Position numbers and translations under genes: made by a program
Shown here: piece after piece, positions 16,028-25,608 of the stretch
Numbering within the stretch: position 1 is the first letter of the stretch
How the letters are laid out: every line of letters begins with the position of its first letter
Source: an uncultured Bacteroidales bacterium
GTDB lineage: Bacteria; Bacteroidota; Bacteroidia; Bacteroidales; FEN-979
Assembly: GCA_903845055.1 (NCBI GenBank)
Contig: CAIMWF010000038.1
Span: 22,696 to 86,695, forward strand
Reading direction: 5' to 3'
DNA: 64,000 nt
The notes under the pieces: generated by a model
The model's database searches: none
Seen by the model: the letters and a program-made list of their open reading frames with translations, nothing else
What the model was told of the DNA's origin: nothing

Positions 16028-17536
16028 ATGATAAAAAAGGTACTTGTTGCCAACCGCGGCGAGATTGCCCTGAGGGTAATGCGTTCGTGCCGCGAGCTTG
16101 GTCTGGTAACGGTTGCGGTATTTTCGGAAGCCGACCGCAAAGCAATGCACGTGCGGTATGCTGATGAGGCCTATTGCATCGGCCCGGCCCCGTCGCGCGA
16201 GAGTTACCTCAACATCGACACCATCCTGGCGGTCGCAAGGCGATCGGGGGCCGATGCCATTCATCCCGGTTACGGGTTTTTGTCGGAGAACGCCGTATTT
16301 TCCGAACGCTGCAAGGCTGAAGGGATCAAGTTCATCGGTCCCGATGCCTATGCCATCAGGACGATGGGAGATAAGATCACCGCCCGCCAAACCATGATCG
16401 CCTCGGGCGTGCCGGTTGTACCGGGGACCACCGAGAAATTGTCGGACGAGGTGAAGGCGGTGGAGGTGGTGAAGGAGATCGGCCTGCCCGTGATGATCAA
16501 GGCTTCGGCTGGCGGCGGAGGCAAGGGAATGAGACTTGTGAAGTCGATGCGTGAGCTCATCCCTTCACTGAGGATGGCCAAATCGGAGGCCATGAACGCC
16601 TTCGGCGACGATGCCGTTTATATCGAAAAATATATTGAATCACCCCATCACATAGAATTCCAGATCCTTGCCGACCAGCATGGCAACGTGATCCACCTGT
16701 TTGAACGGGAATGTTCCATCCAGCGCCGTCACCAGAAGGTCATCGAAGAGACGCCCTCGCCGCTGATCACGCCTGAACTGCGTGCCGAAATGGGGGAGAA
16801 GGCCGTGGCCGCTGCGAAAGCAGTGAATTATGAGGGTGCGGGCACCATCGAGTTCATCGTGAGCGATAAGCTCGAATACTATTTTCTCGAAATGAACACC
16901 CGGCTCCAGGTTGAACACCCGGTAACCGAGCGCGTGGTGGGGGTCGACCTGGTCAAGGAACAGATCAACATCGCCAACGGGCTCCCGCTTTCATACCGCC
17001 AGGATGAACTCCGGCAGCATGGGCACGCGATCCAGTGCCGTATCTATGCCGAAGATCCCGAGAACAACTTCATGCCAAACCCGGGGATCATCAAACACAT
17101 CACCGTGCCCCTCGGGCTTGGTGTCAGGTACGACGGCTATGTGTATGAAGGGTATGAGATCCCGATGCATTACGACCCGATGATCTGCAAACTCATCACC
17201 TGGGGCAAATCGCGGACGGAGGCCATCGCCAGGATGCGGCGTGCCCTTTACGAATACAAGATCACCGGGGTTAAAACGTCCATCAAGTTCCTCGAGCGAA
17301 TCATGGACACCCCTGAATTCATTGAGGGAAAATACAACACCCATTTCATCGAGGATAATCACGACCGGCTCTTCACCACCAGGCCATGCGGTACCGAGTG
17401 CGAGGACATGGCCCTCATTGCCGCGTTCATCGATTACCTCGACAAACTGGCCGAAATCCAGCCCCAGCGATTCACCGAGGAACTGGGCAACAACTGGAAA
17501 GATTTTGGCAGGAAACGGAATGTACTCAGACTATAA
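16028..17536 (+). CDS. accC: Biotin carboxylase subunit of acyl-CoA carboxylase
   Basis: A 502-residue cytosolic ATP-grasp enzyme that carboxylates protein-bound biotin using ATP and bicarbonate. Motifs seen are the N-terminal KKVLVANRGEIALRVMRSCREL, the Gly-rich ATP loop KASAGGGGKGMR, HIEFQILAD, the Mg/ATP region EFIVSDKLEYYFLEMNTRLQVEHPVTE and RIYAEDPENNFMPNPG. Length and order are normal for AccC/PccA-type stand-alone biotin carboxylases. A biotin carrier gene follows 8 nt after the stop codon, then a carboxyltransferase. The subunit set is that of propionyl- or acetyl-CoA carboxylase; no decarboxylase membrane subunit is present, which argues against a sodium-pumping decarboxylase. Confidence 0.93.
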   Translation: MIKKVLVANRGEIALRVMRSCRELGLVTVAVFSEADRKAMHVRYADEAYCIGPAPSRESYLNIDTILAVARRSGADAIHPGYGFLSENAVFSERCKAEGIKFIGPDAYAIRTMGDKITARQTMIASGVPVVPGTTEKLSDEVKAVEVVKEIGLPVMIKASAGGGGKGMRLVKSMRELIPSLRMAKSEAMNAFGDDAVYIEKYIESPHHIEFQILADQHGNVIHLFERECSIQRRHQKVIEETPSPLITPELRAEMGEKAVAAAKAVNYEGAGTIEFIVSDKLEYYFLEMNTRLQVEHPVTERVVGVDLVKEQINIANGLPLSYRQDELRQHGHAIQCRIYAEDPENNFMPNPGIIKHITVPLGLGVRYDGYVYEGYEIPMHYDPMICKLITWGKSRTEAIARMRRALYEYKITGVKTSIKFLERIMDTPEFIEGKYNTHFIEDNHDRLFTTRPCGTECEDMALIAAFIDYLDKLAEIQPQRFTEELGNNWKDFGRKRNVLRL

Positions 17537-17544
17537 TTATTATC

Positions 17545-18072
17545 ATGGCACACGAAATCAGTATCAAAGACCGCACCGCAAAGATTGACCTGCTCAACCG
17601 GGTCGGGAACAAAGCCCTCATTGCCGTGGACGATCACAAATACGACCTCGACATCGTTGAGGTTGAAAAGGGTGTTTACTCCATCCTGTATAACGGCCAG
17701 TCCTACAATGTAGAACTGATCCGGGGTGAAACCAGCAAGCGGTACATCGTGAACACCTTCGCCAAGACCTTCAATGTGGAGGTGATCGATGCCGAAACAA
17801 AATACATCAACAACCGCAACCAGGGGCTGGAGGTGGAGGGGTCGAACCATATCCTGTCGCCAATGCCCGGCAAGATCGTGAAGATCCCGGTCAGGGTGGG
17901 CGACCTGGTCACCGCCGGTCAAACGCTCGTCGTGGTGGAAGCCATGAAAATGCAGAGTGAATTCAAAGCCTCCGGGGATAAGATCGTCCAGGCGATCCTC
18001 GTCAAGGAGGGCGACACGGTTGATTCGCACCAGTTGATGATTAAACTTGAGAATATAGAAGAAGCGAAGTAG
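17545..18072 (+). CDS. Biotin carboxyl carrier protein
   Basis: A 175-residue protein that carries the biotin shuttled between carboxylase and carboxyltransferase. The C-terminal 75 residues are a biotinyl/lipoyl domain with the biotinylation motif EAMKM (VVVEAMKMQSEF) and the flanking SPMPGKIVKIPVRVGD. The N-terminal 90 residues resemble the extra domain of acyl-CoA carboxylase carriers and form beta strands such as YDLDIVEVEKGVYSILYNG. The Ala/Pro-rich linker of decarboxylase carriers is absent. ATG 17545 is chosen because it lies just after the accC stop; a longer reading would overlap accC by 150 nt. It is the second gene of the operon. Confidence 0.9.
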   Translation: MAHEISIKDRTAKIDLLNRVGNKALIAVDDHKYDLDIVEVEKGVYSILYNGQSYNVELIRGETSKRYIVNTFAKTFNVEVIDAETKYINNRNQGLEVEGSNHILSPMPGKIVKIPVRVGDLVTAGQTLVVVEAMKMQSEFKASGDKIVQAILVKEGDTVDSHQLMIKLENIEEAK

Positions 18073-18074
18073 CA

Positions 18075-18098
18075 AGGTAGCGAGGTAGCGAGGTAGCG
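18075..18098. repeat. 8-bp tandem repeat (AGGTAGCG), 3 units
   Basis: Three perfect octamers, the exact reverse complement of the unit at 8601-8624. It begins 2 nt after the carrier stop codon. Confidence 0.85.
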
Positions 18099-18123
18099 AA
18101 ATTTGGTGTAGCTATCAGGTTAT

Positions 18124-18151
18124 GAGTTTTGAGTTTTGAGTTTTGAGTTTT
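18124..18151. repeat. 7-bp tandem repeat (GAGTTTT), 4 units
   Basis: Four perfect heptamers. The unit is the reverse complement of the family at 9512. It sits inside the carboxylase operon, between the carrier and carboxyltransferase genes. Confidence 0.85.
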
Positions 18152-18167
18152 GAATTAAGACAACCAT

Positions 18168-19706
18168 ATGCAGACGATCGAAGAACGTTTTCAATTTTTT
18201 GATGAGAAAAACCGGAAGGCAGAACTGGGCGGTGGCGCCGAGAAAATTGCCAAAATCCACAAAAACGGACGCCTGACGGCCCGTGAACGTATCCTGACCC
18301 TGCTCGACGGAAACACCTTTGTTGAAATGGACAAGCTGGTCATGCACCGCTGTCACGATTTTGGCATGGGCCACAATAAATACCCCGGCGACGGCATGGT
18401 GACCGGTTACGGAAAGATTGACGGACGGCTTGTGTTTGTTTTTGCCCAGGATTTTACCGTATTTGGCGGCACCATGAGCCGGGCCAATGCCGACAAGGTG
18501 GTCAAGATCATGGACATGGCCATGCGCATGGGCGCCCCGCTGATCGGGCTGAACGATTCGGGTGGCGCGCGCATCCAGGAGGGTGTTGAAAGTCTCGCCG
18601 GGTATGCCGATATTTTTTACCGTAATGTAATGGCCTCCGGTGTGATCCCCCAGATATCCGCCATCATGGGACCCTGCGCCGGCGGTGCGGTCTATTCCCC
18701 GGCGATGACCGATTTCATCTTCATGGTCAAGGATTCGAGCTACATGTTCGTGACCGGCCCTGAGGTGATCAAAACCGTTACCCATGAAGAGGTGACGATG
18801 GAGGAACTCGGCGGGGCCATGTCGCATAACAGCAAGAGCGGCGTAGCTCACTTTGCTGCCGAGAACGATGAGCAGATCGTGCTGATGATCCGCGAACTGA
18901 TGAGTTTCCTGCCCTCCAACAACATGGAGGATCCCCCCACACAGCCCTGCACCGACGATATCATGCGTCAGGATGAAAAGCTCCAGACGGTGGTTCCGGC
19001 TGATCCTAACAAGCCATACGACATGAAGGACATCATCACCACGGTGGTCGACAACCATAATTTCTTCGAGGTCATGCCCTATTATGCGCAGAACATCCTC
19101 ACCGGGTTTGCCCGCCTCGGCGGAAAACCGGTCGGGATCGTCGCCAACCAGCCTGCCTTCCTGGCCGGGGTGCTCGATATCAACTCATCGGTGAAAGCCG
19201 CGCGTTTCGTGCGTTTTTGTGATTGCTTCAACATTCCCATTATTACCTTTGTGGATGTGCCGGGCTTCCTGCCCGGAACAAACCAGGAATTCGGAGGGAT
19301 CATCAAGCATGGTGCAAAGTTGCTGTATGCCTTTTCGGAGGCGACCGTGCCCAAGATCACCCTGATCACCCGCAAAGCATACGGCGGGGCGTACGATGTG
19401 ATGTCGAGCAAGCACATCGGGGCCGATGTGAATTATGCCTATCCCACTGCGGAGATCGCCGTAATGGGACCCGAAGGGGCCGTGAACATCATTCACAAGG
19501 GCAAACTGAATGAAAGCGACCGCGCAGAGGCGGTTGAGAATTACCGCCAGACCTTTGCAAATCCATACAAGGCAGCTGAACTGGGCTACGTGGATGAGAT
19601 CATCCTGCCGCGGCAGACCCGGATGAAACTCATCCAGGCACTCGAACTGACCCAGAACAAAAGCAAAACCAACCCGCCCAAAAAGCACGGAAATATTCCC
19701 TTATAG
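18168..19706 (+). CDS. Acyl-CoA carboxylase carboxyltransferase (propionyl-CoA carboxylase beta-like)
   Basis: A 512-residue cytosolic carboxyltransferase of the PccB/MmdA family. It moves CO2 from biotin to an acyl-CoA, most likely propionyl-CoA giving methylmalonyl-CoA. It has two crotonase-fold halves: the N-terminal half with [25 protein letters not shown] and the acyl-CoA oxyanion region [16 protein letters not shown], and the C-terminal half with [15 protein letters not shown] and [18 protein letters not shown]. Methylmalonyl-CoA decarboxylase alpha subunits look the same, so the direction of reaction cannot be read from sequence. The lack of decarboxylase beta/gamma genes favours a carboxylase. 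It is the third operon gene, 95 nt after the carrier; the gap is filled by two tandem-repeat tracts. Confidence 0.9.
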   Translation: MQTIEERFQFFDEKNRKAELGGGAEKIAKIHKNGRLTARERILTLLDGNTFVEMDKLVMHRCHDFGMGHNKYPGDGMVTGYGKIDGRLVFVFAQDFTVFGGTMSRANADKVVKIMDMAMRMGAPLIGLNDSGGARIQEGVESLAGYADIFYRNVMASGVIPQISAIMGPCAGGAVYSPAMTDFIFMVKDSSYMFVTGPEVIKTVTHEEVTMEELGGAMSHNSKSGVAHFAAENDEQIVLMIRELMSFLPSNNMEDPPTQPCTDDIMRQDEKLQTVVPADPNKPYDMKDIITTVVDNHNFFEVMPYYAQNILTGFARLGGKPVGIVANQPAFLAGVLDINSSVKAARFVRFCDCFNIPIITFVDVPGFLPGTNQEFGGIIKHGAKLLYAFSEATVPKITLITRKAYGGAYDVMSSKHIGADVNYAYPTAEIAVMGPEGAVNIIHKGKLNESDRAEAVENYRQTFANPYKAAELGYVDEIILPRQTRMKLIQALELTQNKSKTNPPKKHGNIPL

Positions 19707-19713
19707 GATCTTA

Positions 19714-19734
19714 GATTTCAGATTTCAGATTTAC
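19714..19734. repeat. 7-bp tandem repeat (GATTTCA), 3 units
   Basis: The units are GATTTCA, GATTTCA and GATTTAC, so the tract mixes two related heptamers. It follows the carboxyltransferase stop codon. Confidence 0.75.
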
Positions 19735-19784
19735 AGTCGAATCAGGATCAACTGTTCCACATTCAACGTGTAACACCCCCTGTC

Positions 19785-20141
19785 TTATTCAGGTGAACCG
19801 TTTTCGACCCAGCAGGAAAGGAGGTGTATCTGGGCATCGGGCATTTTAACCCCGCCCTGGGGCATGTTCTTGTATAGCGTCAGGTGCTCGATGGAACCCA
19901 TGAAACTTTTTTTCTTGCTTGCAGCCGAGGTCCCAGCATAATCGCCCAGGCTGATCCCGCTCGCAGCATGGCCACCCCCGTGACAGGCCATGTCGGGCAT
20001 GGCGCAGTACGAATCCATAATGGGTTTGACATTCGCGGTGTAGGTTGGGGTTACACCCGTGCAATCATAAATTGAGGCATGCTGACAGCCGCTGATTGCA
20101 ATAAAGAGAAATATTACTGAGATTGTGATGAGGATTTTCAT
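19785..20141 (-). CDS. Small cytochrome-c-like lipoprotein with atypical Cys-His motif
   Basis: A 118-residue lipoprotein (lipobox AISG-C, Cys19). The segment YTANVKPIMDSYCAMPDMACHGGGHAASGISLGDYAG lines up with small Bacteroidota lipoproteins and planctomycete-type cytochromes that read like VKPIxxxxCxxxxCH. Here Cys46 and Cys53-His54 are separated by six residues rather than the two of a normal CxxCH heme site. A candidate distal Met is in GGVKMPD. It may be a heme lipoprotein with an expanded loop, or a domain that has lost heme and uses the Cys pair as a disulfide. It is single and divergent from the papain-like gene, and no recognisable -7 box is seen. Confidence 0.6.
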   Translation of the reverse strand: MKILITISVIFLFIAISGCQHASIYDCTGVTPTYTANVKPIMDSYCAMPDMACHGGGHAASGISLGDYAGTSAASKKKSFMGSIEHLTLYKNMPQGGVKMPDAQIHLLSCWVENGSPE

Positions 20142-20275
20142 GCCTTTTGATTAATTCACTAATTTTAAGCTGTAAAATTACATAAAAAAATCCATGTGAT
20201 TGTTGCAACCCGAATTTTACCGGTCGGGCAGTGACCAAAATCATACCGGGTTATCGTTAATAACGCAATGCAAAT

Positions 20276-23200
20276 ATGAAATTGTATAGTATTGCACTAT
20301 TTTTTCTGCTCCTGTCTGCTTCGGGTGCCACCGGACAGGAAACAGCAGTCAGGCCGACCGGCTGGCAAACCCTGGAACTCTCAAGGAGCCGTGATTCGGC
20401 AATCGCGGTTAAACTGCCGTTGCTCTCGCTCCCCGGCAAGTACCGCAACCGGGTGCTTCCCTTCCTTGTTGACAATACCCACCAGGAATGCTGGCCCGGC
20501 ATCCTCGACCAGTTCCTTTTTTCAAGTTGCCAGCAATACTGCGGGGTGGCTTATGTTTTCGGTTATGAGATCAACCGCTTGCGCCATAGGAACGGCACTT
20601 ACTGGGAAAACGGTTACCCGACCCACTACACCTGGAATTTCATGAACCATGGTTACCAGGGCGCGGGGGTGAACTTCCTGGAAAGCTTCGAGGTGATCAG
20701 GCAGCAGGGGCAGATGACCTCGAACGATTATGGTATTGATACGGCCACGGGCGCAACGGGCTGGATCAGCGGGTACGACAAGTATTACCGCGGCATGTTC
20801 AACCACCTTAAACAGGTGTCGGCCATCATGACCAACAGCACCACAGGGATCAACACCCTTCGGAACTACCTTTTTGACCATCTCTCAGGCTCCGCTGTGG
20901 GCGGAATCGCCTGTTTCACCACCGACGCAGCAGCCCTGTGGAACCTGGGCACCGTCCCGGCGGGAACCCCCGAAGCCGGCAAGCACATCATACCCGTGTG
21001 GCCCGATCTTCCTGATCATGGTCTGACAGTGGTGGGATACAACGATTCCGTCAGGTTTGATGTAAACAATGACGGTAAATTCACAAACAACCTCGACATC
21101 AACGGCGACGGCGTAGTGGATGTGCGCGACTGGGAGATCGGCGCGTTCAAGCTTGCCAATTCTTACGGCGGCTATTGGGAGGACACCGGTTATGTCTATT
21201 GCCTCTACCGGGCCTTTGCAATGAACTATGGGGAAGGTGGAATCTGGAACAACCGGGTTTATACTGTGGAGGCAGATACGGTCTACCGGCCGATGCTGAC
21301 GGCCAAGGTGAACCTGGAGTACAACCTGCGCGACAGGATCCGCCTGCTGGCGGGTGTCAGTACCGATACCCTGAACCGGATGCCCGCCCGGGTGATCGAC
21401 TTCCCGGTATTTTCGTTCCAGGGCGGCGAATTTAACATGCAGGGCCGAAACAATGATCCGCAGACTGATTCAATCGAATTCGGACTGGATGTGACCCCGC
21501 TGCTGAACATGGTCCCGGCCGGCAAACCCGCCCGTTTTTTCCTGGCGGTGGAGGAACGTGATCCCGATGGAAAAGGGCACGGCCTGATCCGGAAAGTATC
21601 CTTTATCAGTTACCGGAACGGGGTCACCGAATACCCGGCAGGCGCCGGGGACGTGAACATAGCAAACAACACTGTGACTTTTGTATCGGCAGTGCTACCC
21701 ATTGAGAAACCCGACATTCAGATCACCACCGGATCACTTCCCCCGGTCACACCGCCACAACCCCTGCATGTCCAGCTGGCCGCCACGGGAGGCCGCCCGC
21801 CTTACGAATGGTCATTCACGGAGGGCTACGCCAGGCAGCCTGGCAATGAAACCCTGCCGCAGGTTGCCGGAACATCGCTGGTAAACAGTACAGGGGTGGC
21901 GACCTTTGCCGTGGTGGCGCTTCCGTTCAGTTTTCCATTCTATGGAAAATCATACGATACGATTTACGTAAATTACCAGGGGTTTGTCTCTTTTGAACCG
22001 GCGTATCTGCCCGGGATTTACACCACCAATGAAATTTCCATGCTGAAACAGGTTCGGGCCATCTCCCCCTCGTTTTCACAGGCCTATGTCTACCCGGCGA
22101 ACAGTTCCCGGGGGATCTTCGCCGAAAAAGGGGGCTCCCGTGTGGTCATCCGCTGGAAGGCACAGCGGCAGTATGCCGCCGCCGCGACAACCGACGATTT
22201 TGCACTGGTGCTCTATCCCGACGGCCGGTTTGAATTCAGGTACGGCAACATGGACCCCAGCCCCGTATACAAAACCTGTTATACGGGCGTCTCGATGGGC
22301 GATGATTTGAATGCCGATCTTCAAACGGTATGGGATGCTACGGAACTTTCGGGAAAAAGCTACCGGTTTTTCCAGTGCCAGGTACCCCCGGGATTGAACC
22401 TGAGCCACGAAGGCCTGCTTGCCGGGTCGCCTTCCGATTCTGCCATGATCAGCGATCTCTGCATCACGGTGGCTGATGCCGGCAAAATCACCGCTTCGAA
22501 GACCTTTCAGCTAACCGGCGGGCCTGGAATTACCTCCGCAATCGCCGGGCAGGACGATAACCGGATGAAAGCAGGGATGTCCATGAAAATGAAACTGGTT
22601 CTTACCAACCCCGGCTTGCAGCCTCTTCAGAACCTGGTGCTCCGGCTCAGGTCGGCCGATTCACTGCTCACCATTACCGACAGCATCTGCAGTGTCGCCA
22701 TGCTGCAGCCGGGCCAGCCGGTGACCCTGCCCCTTGCATTTTCATTCAGCCTGAAAAAGGCACTGGCGAACGATTTCCCGGTGATGACACGGCTGGAGGT
22801 ACAATCGGGTCAAAGGATGTGGAAACAGGATGCCGTGTTCCGGGTTGCCGCCCCCGATCTCATGATCCTGAAACCTTCCGTTGAAGATGGGCTCAACAAC
22901 CTGCTCGATCCCGGGGAGGTGGCCGACCTGGTCGTGCCGGTTGAGAATTCAGGACTCATGCCTGCACGCAACCTCCATCTCCAGCTTTCAACCAGCGATA
23001 CTTCCGTGACCATTCTTTCATCCCCGTCGGCGGCCATTGAACGGTTTGAGCCATTGTCACAAAACGATTACCGTTTCACCCTGAAGGCAAGCCGCTGCGT
23101 GGTGCCCGGGCGGGTCGTCCCCATGCACCTCGTGCTCAGCGATTCGCTGGGTGTTGTGCAATCGGCCGACTGCCCTCTCCCGCTGGGGATGAAGCAGCTG

Positions 23201-24334
23201 GCAGTGGTCAGCCTCTCCACATTCGACCTCTCCATGAAGGCCATGGCCGCTGCCCTCGACAGCCTGCGGATGGGATACGACACCCTCCGTGCGATCCCGG
23301 CTGATCCGAAACTGTATGCAAATATTTTCCTTATCCTCGGAACATCCTCCACCGGGTGGCACACCCTCACACAGGCCGAGGCGGGTCCCTTCGTAACGTT
23401 CCTCCAGAACCACGGACACCTGTATATGGAAGGTTATCTCACCTGGCATTATTCAAACAACACCCCGCTGCATCCCTATTTCAAATATACCACTGCGAAT
23501 ATTCCTTCATACAATTACGAGGATATCCTGGGGGTTCACGGCGCCTTCACCGATTCGATGGCATGGCACTACAACAACCCGCTCAACCACGCGGTTTTCA
23601 GTTTTGAACCGGTATCTCCAGCCTGGTCCACCATGGTCAATGCCCACAGCCCTGCGAAAAATTTTGAGATTGCATACGATGGCCCCGGTTACAAAACCAT
23701 CGGTACTTTCCTCGGATTTTCATCCCTGGAGGGATCCGGGCCACTTTCAACAAAGACTGCCCTGATGAAACGGTATCTTGAATTTTTCGGGGTCAATATC
23801 AACGGACCCTGGCCCTTTTTTCACCCTTCGGCCACTGCCGTATGCCTGGGAAAAACCATCACTTTTACCGACGATTCCTACGACCATATTCTCTCCCGGC
23901 ACTGGGAATTCCCGGGAGGTTTCCCCCCGGAGAGCAGCCTTGCAAATCCGGAAGTCAGGTACGATACAACCGGCAGGTATGATGTCAGGCTGACCGTTAC
24001 CGGCAGCGCCGGAACGAAATCGATCGTGAAACAGCGTTATATCAGTGTCGGCCGGTGTTCAGGGCTCGGAGAGGTTGTCCTGCAGCCATTGATCAGGATA
24101 TTCCCGAACCCGGCATCCGAAAAGGTCACGATTGAATTGCGCGGGGGGGAAAGAGGGAAATATTCCATCATGATCAGCGACCTCGCAGGGCGGAGGGTAT
24201 ACACAAAAACCGAATGCATCGATGGTCCCGACGGGTCGGTTGCCATCAGTATTGCGGGGCTGAAAAAGGGACTTTATGTGTTACAGGTTCGTTCGCGGGG
24301 CACGATTGTGTCAAAGAAACTGGTGATCGGCTGA
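20276..24334 (+). CDS. Giant papain-like (C1) secreted protein with PKD and T9SS sorting domains
   Basis: A 1352-residue exported protein with a signal peptide at 1-20. A papain-like domain spans about 60-330: oxyanion Gln79 and Cys85 are six residues apart as in papain (QFLFSSC), His248 lies in DHGLTVVGYND, and Asn295 lies in KLANSYGGYWEDTGY. Between His and Asn lies an EF-hand/dockerin-like calcium loop, D274-I-N-G-D-G-V-V-D. Then come two long beta-rich regions with Ig-like repeats (about 470-970), a Rossmann-like region (about 990-1170, VVSLSTFDLSMKAMAAAL), a PKD domain (about 1180-1260, RHWEFPGGFPPESS) and a T9SS type A sorting domain (about 1275-1352, IFPNPASEKVTIEL). It is probably an extracellular cysteine peptidase; Cys89 could be an alternative nucleophile. 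Confidence 0.8.
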   Translation: MKLYSIALFFLLLSASGATGQETAVRPTGWQTLELSRSRDSAIAVKLPLLSLPGKYRNRVLPFLVDNTHQECWPGILDQFLFSSCQQYCGVAYVFGYEINRLRHRNGTYWENGYPTHYTWNFMNHGYQGAGVNFLESFEVIRQQGQMTSNDYGIDTATGATGWISGYDKYYRGMFNHLKQVSAIMTNSTTGINTLRNYLFDHLSGSAVGGIACFTTDAAALWNLGTVPAGTPEAGKHIIPVWPDLPDHGLTVVGYNDSVRFDVNNDGKFTNNLDINGDGVVDVRDWEIGAFKLANSYGGYWEDTGYVYCLYRAFAMNYGEGGIWNNRVYTVEADTVYRPMLTAKVNLEYNLRDRIRLLAGVSTDTLNRMPARVIDFPVFSFQGGEFNMQGRNNDPQTDSIEFGLDVTPLLNMVPAGKPARFFLAVEERDPDGKGHGLIRKVSFISYRNGVTEYPAGAGDVNIANNTVTFVSAVLPIEKPDIQITTGSLPPVTPPQPLHVQLAATGGRPPYEWSFTEGYARQPGNETLPQVAGTSLVNSTGVATFAVVALPFSFPFYGKSYDTIYVNYQGFVSFEPAYLPGIYTTNEISMLKQVRAISPSFSQAYVYPANSSRGIFAEKGGSRVVIRWKAQRQYAAAATTDDFALVLYPDGRFEFRYGNMDPSPVYKTCYTGVSMGDDLNADLQTVWDATELSGKSYRFFQCQVPPGLNLSHEGLLAGSPSDSAMISDLCITVADAGKITASKTFQLTGGPGITSAIAGQDDNRMKAGMSMKMKLVLTNPGLQPLQNLVLRLRSADSLLTITDSICSVAMLQPGQPVTLPLAFSFSLKKALANDFPVMTRLEVQSGQRMWKQDAVFRVAAPDLMILKPSVEDGLNNLLDPGEVADLVVPVENSGLMPARNLHLQLSTSDTSVTILSSPSAAIERFEPLSQNDYRFTLKASRCVVPGRVVPMHLVLSDSLGVVQSADCPLPLGMKQLAVVSLSTFDLSMKAMAAALDSLRMGYDTLRAIPADPKLYANIFLILGTSSTGWHTLTQAEAGPFVTFLQNHGHLYMEGYLTWHYSNNTPLHPYFKYTTANIPSYNYEDILGVHGAFTDSMAWHYNNPLNHAVFSFEPVSPAWSTMVNAHSPAKNFEIAYDGPGYKTIGTFLGFSSLEGSGPLSTKTALMKRYLEFFGVNINGPWPFFHPSATAVCLGKTITFTDDSYDHILSRHWEFPGGFPPESSLANPEVRYDTTGRYDVRLTVTGSAGTKSIVKQRYISVGRCSGLGEVVLQPLIRIFPNPASEKVTIELRGGERGKYSIMISDLAGRRVYTKTECIDGPDGSVAISIAGLKKGLYVLQVRSRGTIVSKKLVIG

Positions 24335-24375
24335 AGGTCATCCAACCATTTACTGCGGCCGAAACAAAGATTTCC

Positions 24376-24383
24376 TACCTTTG
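24376..24383 (+). promoter_or_regulatory. Bacteroidota -7 box (TACCTTTG)
   Basis: A perfect TAnnTTTG 25 nt before the M20 amidohydrolase ATG. It indicates separate transcription from the papain-like gene upstream. Confidence 0.5.
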
Positions 24384-24408
24384 AATTTTATTTCATTTCA
24401 GGAACCCG

Positions 24409-25608
24409 ATGGAAAACTTGAAACAACAGGTAGCACAACTGTCTGCGACCTATTTTGAAGAGGTAAGGGCCCTGCGGCGGCATCTTCACCAGAACCCGGA
24501 ACTGTCGTGCGAGGAGGTTCAAACAGCCGGGCTGATATGCAGGATGCTGGACGAATACGGGATTCCTTACCAGTCGGGCATTGCCGGCACCGGGGTGGTC
24601 GGTCTTATCGAAGGGAAAAACCCATCGTCCATGTGCATCGCGATCAGGGCCGACATGGATGCCCTGCCTGTCACCGAACGGAATGAAGTGCCTTACAAGT
24701 CGCTCAGACCCGGCGTCATGCATGCCTGCGGTCACGATGTGCACATGGCGTGCCTGCTGGGCGCCGCAAAAATCCTGAATACGCTGAAAGATCAGTTCAG
24801 CGGTACCATCAAACTGATCTTCCAGCCTTCCGAGGAGACTTACCCGGGCGGGGCCATCCGCATGATTGAAGAGGGGGTATTGGAAAATCCAAGACCTTTG
24901 TTCGTGATCGCACAACATGTCATCAATACCCTTCAGGCAGGCGATGCAGGGCTGAAGGCCGGTGCCTACATGGCCTCCACCGATGAGATTTTTATCACGG
25001 TGAAGGGAAAAGGAGGCCATGCCGCCACTCCCTCACAAAATGTCGACCCGGTTGTGATCGCCGCGCACATCATCCTGGCCCTGCAGCAGATTGTCAGCAG
25101 GAATGCCGACCCCGTCATGCCGACGGTTGTATCCTTCGGCAAGATCACCGGGGAGGGGCGAACCAACATCATCCCCGATACGGTAACCATGGAGGGAACG
25201 GTGAGGACCTACAGCGAGACCTGGCGCAAATCGGTGCATGAGCGGATCGTCCGCATGGCGGGCGGGATCGCCGAAGCCATGGGTGCAACCTGCGAAGTAA
25301 GGATCGCCTACGGTTATCCTTTCCTTTACAACGACCCCGGGCTTACCGGAAAACTTTCGGACCTGGCGTCAGAATACCTGGGTGATGCACATGTTAAAGT
25401 ACTGGACCAGCGGATGACTGCCGAGGACTTTGCCTATTTTGCAGAAAAAGTTCCCGCCTGCATGTACCGGCTGGGAATCGCCAATGAAAGGGAGGGGATC
25501 AGCTCCAACCTGCATTCGGCGACATTCGATGTGGATGAATCCAGCCTTGAGACCGGCATCGGGCTGATGGCATGGATGGCGCTGGGAATTTTAAACAATG
25601 AACATTGA
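24409..25608 (+). CDS. M20-family amidohydrolase (N-acyl amino acid / hippurate hydrolase type)
   Basis: A 399-residue cytosolic metalloenzyme that hydrolyses N-acylated amino acids or related amides. Family motifs are RRHLHQNPELSCEEV near the start, IRADMDALPVTE, the metal-binding MHACGHDVHMA, FQPSEETYPGGA with the catalytic Glu pair, and GKGGHAATPSQNVDPV in the dimerisation domain. The C-terminal metal ligand is probably the His of SSNLHSATFDVDE. Domain order and length fit the AbgB/ThrB-like aminoacylase group. The exact substrate is unknown. The next gene starts 11 nt before this stop codon, so the two are likely translationally coupled. Confidence 0.92.
   Translation: MENLKQQVAQLSATYFEEVRALRRHLHQNPELSCEEVQTAGLICRMLDEYGIPYQSGIAGTGVVGLIEGKNPSSMCIAIRADMDALPVTERNEVPYKSLRPGVMHACGHDVHMACLLGAAKILNTLKDQFSGTIKLIFQPSEETYPGGAIRMIEEGVLENPRPLFVIAQHVINTLQAGDAGLKAGAYMASTDEIFITVKGKGGHAATPSQNVDPVVIAAHIILALQQIVSRNADPVMPTVVSFGKITGEGRTNIIPDTVTMEGTVRTYSETWRKSVHERIVRMAGGIAEAMGATCEVRIAYGYPFLYNDPGLTGKLSDLASEYLGDAHVKVLDQRMTAEDFAYFAEKVPACMYRLGIANEREGISSNLHSATFDVDESSLETGIGLMAWMALGILNNEH

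Noticed and set aside
18120..19058. 312-codon minus-strand frame antisense to the carboxyltransferase
   Set aside because: The plus-strand gene is unmistakable. The antisense protein is His/Val/Asp-rich and has no recognisable domain.
16028..19706. Sodium-pumping methylmalonyl-CoA decarboxylase instead of a carboxylase
   Set aside because: The multi-helix beta subunit and the small gamma subunit are absent, and a biotin carboxylase is present, which a decarboxylase does not need.
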